Part shown: positions 61,219 to 64,000 of the stretch, piece after piece
Layout of the letters: each line of letters opens with the position of its first letter
Numbering within the stretch: position 1 is the first letter of the stretch
Assembly: GCA_963815965.1 (NCBI GenBank)
Contig: CAWFIT010000003.1
Span: 1 to 64,000, forward strand
Direction: 5' to 3'
From: DASVFB01 sp963815965
GTDB lineage: Bacteria > Actinomycetota > Thermoleophilia > Gaiellales > Gaiellaceae
DNA length: 64,000 nucleotides
Program-made: the position numbers and the translations under genes
The notes under the pieces: model-generated
Told to the model about the DNA's origin: nothing
Database searches by the model: none
What the model saw: only the letters and a program-made list of their open reading frames with translations

Positions 61219-63777
61219 ACCCAGTCTCTTTAGCTTTGGTGACAGCCTCGGTTCGCGAATTGACGTTTAGCTTCTCGTAGATGTTCTGAAGATGCGTCTT
61301 CGCTGTCTTCGGACTGATGAAGAGCCGGCGCCCGATCTCGTCGTTGTGGAAGCCTTCTGCGACGAGTTGGAGGACCTCGAGCTCGCGGTGAGAGAGCTTC
61401 CTCGGCTCGTCTGTTCTGCGCGGACTTCACCAACTGCGACGTGCCAACGTTGCGTCGCCACTACGGGAGGCGGCATGCCTATGACCTCGGCCATGCATCG
61501 TTCTTCCTCGACTGCTTCTTTAAGGAGCCCATGTGCACGCGCGAACGCGCATACAACGCCATCGAAGCAGCCTGTCTCCATCACCGTTCGCGCGAGCGAT
61601 TTCAAGGCCGCCGCTGCCGATCCGGCCATGATCGGCAAGAGCGAGAATTGCCAGTGTGGAGGCGACGAGTACCTGCGATCTGACGTCGCTTGCGAGCGGC
61701 GCGGCGGCAAGTAACATCGTCCGTTTTGCAGATCGGAGACATCTCCGCAACAAGCCTCCGGCAAAGCGCGCATCGCAAGCGCCTCGCCGACGATGTCGTG
61801 CATGCGCCGAATCGAGTGCGCATGCCGCGAATTCGTCGACGCGCGGCATGATGGGTACCTCGCGAGAGCGCGATGCACGCACGCACGATTTCGCGCTTGA
61901 ACCCGGAGCACGGGGTCATGCGTTTCGGATCCTCCCGTTCCGACCTTTCGATCAGCGTCAGCGCCGCTGTAAAGCGACCGAGGCCGAGACTGCGCTAGAC
62001 GCGAGGGTTGCGATGGCGCGTCGGCAAGGACGAAGGTGAGGTGAAACCGTTCCGCTTCCTCGAGCAGTTGACGCGGCGAAGAACTCTGCCTCCTCGTACC
62101 TGCGGCAGTCCAAGCCGCACGGCTGAGGCTGTTAAGGAATCTGGAACGCGCACGAAGGGATCTTCGATATGTGAGAGCAGCGGTTCGACTGCCAGCGCGC
62201 CGGCTAGTGCCCGTGAAAGTGTATGCCCTCTCGCTAGACCAACGACGAGAAGTGCTTGACCAACCTAAGCAAATGGTCCGAGCTGGGATCGACGACGGTC
62301 TCAAGATCGGCCAGAGCGCCTCGGTAGCCTGCGCGTTTCGTCCAGTACGACACCACAAAGCGGCCCCAGAGCGCTCGACGCCGGATATCAGCAGGGAACG
62401 TCGTATTTGAGAACTCCCCGTAGTGCTCCCACGCGCGGTCGACCTGATCCAGGAGGTGAGGCGCGGCACCAGCGCAGAGGTGCGCCTGCGCAGCCATCTC
62501 AGGCGAGCTGGTCATTCGTGCGCATGTCACAGCAAGCGACTCACTCAACTCCCAATCGCCGCGCCGAAGGTAGATCTCGGCACGCGCGAGGGCTAGTTCG
62601 GGTCCCTCGAGTCGTTCTTCGTTCGCCCACGCGACCCACTTCTCGACCGCTGCCAGGCGACCGTCCGACAACACGGTTCGCAGGCCTCGCTCAATCAGCA
62701 GCGGTAGCCGTTCTCTCAGATCAAACCGGCTAATGAGCTCGAATGAATCGTCCCACTCAGATGCTGCGAGCAACCACACAGCCAAAGCGTCGATCCGGTC
62801 TTTGCCGACGCCGATGTCCCACACCTTCTGCTGGAGGAACGCGCGGCACAACGGGTGGATCTCCAAGTCTTGTGCGTCGCGCACAGTGATGAGGCCCGCG
62901 TTGATCGAGGACGCGAGGACGCGCTCCGTGGCGTCTCCGACAGCAGACTGAACGAGCTCTGGCGTCAGCGCTGACGGCATCGAGAGTAGAACGAGGTGCC
63001 GCTGCACGTCCGCGTCGAGCTTGTCGAACAGTTCCTGCGCGACGTAGTCGAAGAGCGCTGACTGAACGTCCGTCGTCGGATTCACTTCGCCGGGAAGCAA
63101 CGCGGCAAGGCCTATGACCGCAGGCCAGCCGTCGGCGAGCGCCACGAGGCCGGCGGGCGCATGCGTCGCACTGTCGAGCACCTGAGACGCCTCGTCGAGC
63201 GTCATCGCCAGCGACGCAGCCCGCAGTTCGAACGCGTCGCCGTACAGCAGATCTCGCGGCTTGATCCAGGTGGGGCGATCGCGACCGGTGATCAACACGC
63301 GGGCCCCGGAGACCTGCACGAAACGCTCGACGAGCCTCACCGGCCCCGCGTGCGGCGCGACGAGCTCGTACTCGTCCATCACCAACCAGGTGCCCACGGG
63401 CCAGCCGTCCAACTCTTCCGCCATCAAGTCAGCGATGGCGTCCGGTTCGTCCTCCGGAGTCGTGAGCGCGGCCAGCAACTCGCGCGTGCTCCGCTCGATC
63501 GTCGACGAGAGTGGCGCAAGCGCCTTGGACAGCGAACGAGCGACAACTGCGACGTCCGAAGCACCTGTCCGTGCGCGGTACCAGAGCCCGCGTCGTCCCC
63601 GTTGCGCCAGCCACTCTCGCGCGAGCGTCGTCTTCCCGTAGCCCGCAGGCGCAATCAAGAGGAGGATCCGCCCCTCCGCTTCGTCGAGCAGCTTCGTCAG
63701 ACGCGGACGCTTGATGATGTGCCGCTGCGCCGGCGAGTGCCGCAGTTTCAGATCCACATGTTGCCTGCCCTGTTCCA
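61148..63777 (-). CDS. MalT-like LuxR-family transcriptional regulator, several frameshifts
   Basis: A large LAL/MalT-type regulator. The ATG at 63777 gives EQGRQHVDLKLRHSPAQRH. The NTPase P-loop is LLIAPAGYGKTTLAREWL, with LVMDEYELV as Walker B. A helical-repeat middle follows (WLLAASEWDDSFELISRFD). After about 62250 the frame changes repeatedly: VRSQVLVASTLAILALADHG, then SAAALKSLARTVMETGCFDG. The C-terminal HTH is RKLSHRELEVLQLVAEGF, IGRRLFISPKTAKTHLQNIY. The final stop at 61148 lies inside the convergent HD-GYP gene. With at least four shifts it may be a genuine pseudogene. Confidence 0.72.
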
Positions 63778-63880
63778 TCTCCCTGCCATCCTTCGACAGA
63801 GGCCGAGCGTACTCCGCAGCTGCAGCCCCGTCGAGCGAACTCCTGCGCCCGCGCAGCAAGCCGCGCAGGCGCAGGTGCCG

Positions 63881-64000
63881 TTAGTCCCCGAGCACGAAAG
63901 TCATCGGCTCGAGGGTTGGTGCCAGCGGGTCGTTCCCTGTCGCGGCTCGGTACGCCGCGGGGATCTGACGCCGACGCGCCACGCCGAGCTTCCGGCGCAG
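63881..64000 (-). CDS. C-terminal end of an unidentified gene, cut by the window edge
   Basis: The last 39 codons of a minus-strand frame end at TAA 63881: RRKLGVARRRQIPAAYRA, then LAPTLEPMTFVLGD. It lies about 100 bp upstream of the MalT-like start. The segment is too short to identify. Confidence 0.4.
   Translation of the reverse strand: MRRKLGVARRRQIPAAYRAATGNDPLAPTLEPMTFVLGD

Overview
The window is high-GC DNA of a free-living actinobacterium, most likely the deep-branching class Thermoleophilia (Gaiellales-like). This placement is inferred from gene content, not from a marker phylogeny. Pointers are a short SigA, a LexA with a GAAC-N4-GTTC operator, many overlapping-stop operons, and a recurrent TANNNT hexamer placed 6-7 nt before start codons, which suggests widespread leaderless mRNAs. 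There are no rRNAs, phage genes, insertion sequences or CRISPR arrays.

Layout. 1-6.4 kb (minus): a cut-off secreted protein, a GH3 glycosidase, a small alpha-beta-barrel protein, a VIT1/CCC1 transporter, a P3B Mg2+ ATPase and a decayed carbamate kinase. 6.7-9.2 kb: tRNA-Sec and queF diverge from one palindromic -10 element, followed by a cupin, an alpha/beta hydrolase and a DNA glycosylase. 9.2-13.8 kb (plus): HyuA-HyuB, a MOSC protein and a nitrilase. 13.8-20.2 kb (minus): a MoaD-MoaE fusion, a site-2-protease homologue, a LOG protein, then selA, an O-methyltransferase, selB and a SnoaL-like protein. 20.3-26.9 kb (plus): an ABC exporter, a double GNAT, methylmalonyl-CoA mutase, a tandem SagB-type oxidoreductase and a glycosyltransferase. 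26.8-33.3 kb: a receiver-only regulator, secG, a lipoprotein, a secreted hydrolase, tldD/pmbA, tRNA-Leu, four hairpins, and lexA with a zinc-ribbon gene. 33.3-42.4 kb: an M36 metalloprotease beside a possible inhibitor, rnpB, a secreted glycosidase-like lipoprotein, a TetM-like ribosomal protection GTPase with an upstream small ORF, a DedA protein and a flavin reductase-like enzyme. 42.4-53.1 kb: a secreted BNR-repeat protein, a two-component system, an HDAC-family deacetylase, a 5'-3' exonuclease, an acyltransferase, topA, sigA and an NlpC/P60 hydrolase. 53.2-59.1 kb: a complete peptide ABC importer. 59.2-64 kb: a LuxR protein, a micro-ORF promoter, an HD-GYP protein and a MalT-like LuxR regulator, at visibly lower GC.

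Two themes tie the window together. First, it holds three of the four core parts of bacterial selenocysteine insertion (tRNA-Sec, SelA, SelB); SelD and any clear selenoprotein must lie elsewhere. Second, many long conserved genes are broken by frameshifts. In six of them the break resolves as one extra base, often in a short homopolymer. I read this as consensus error, so those genes are annotated as one gene each across the break. The carbamate kinase is the exception and looks truly decayed.
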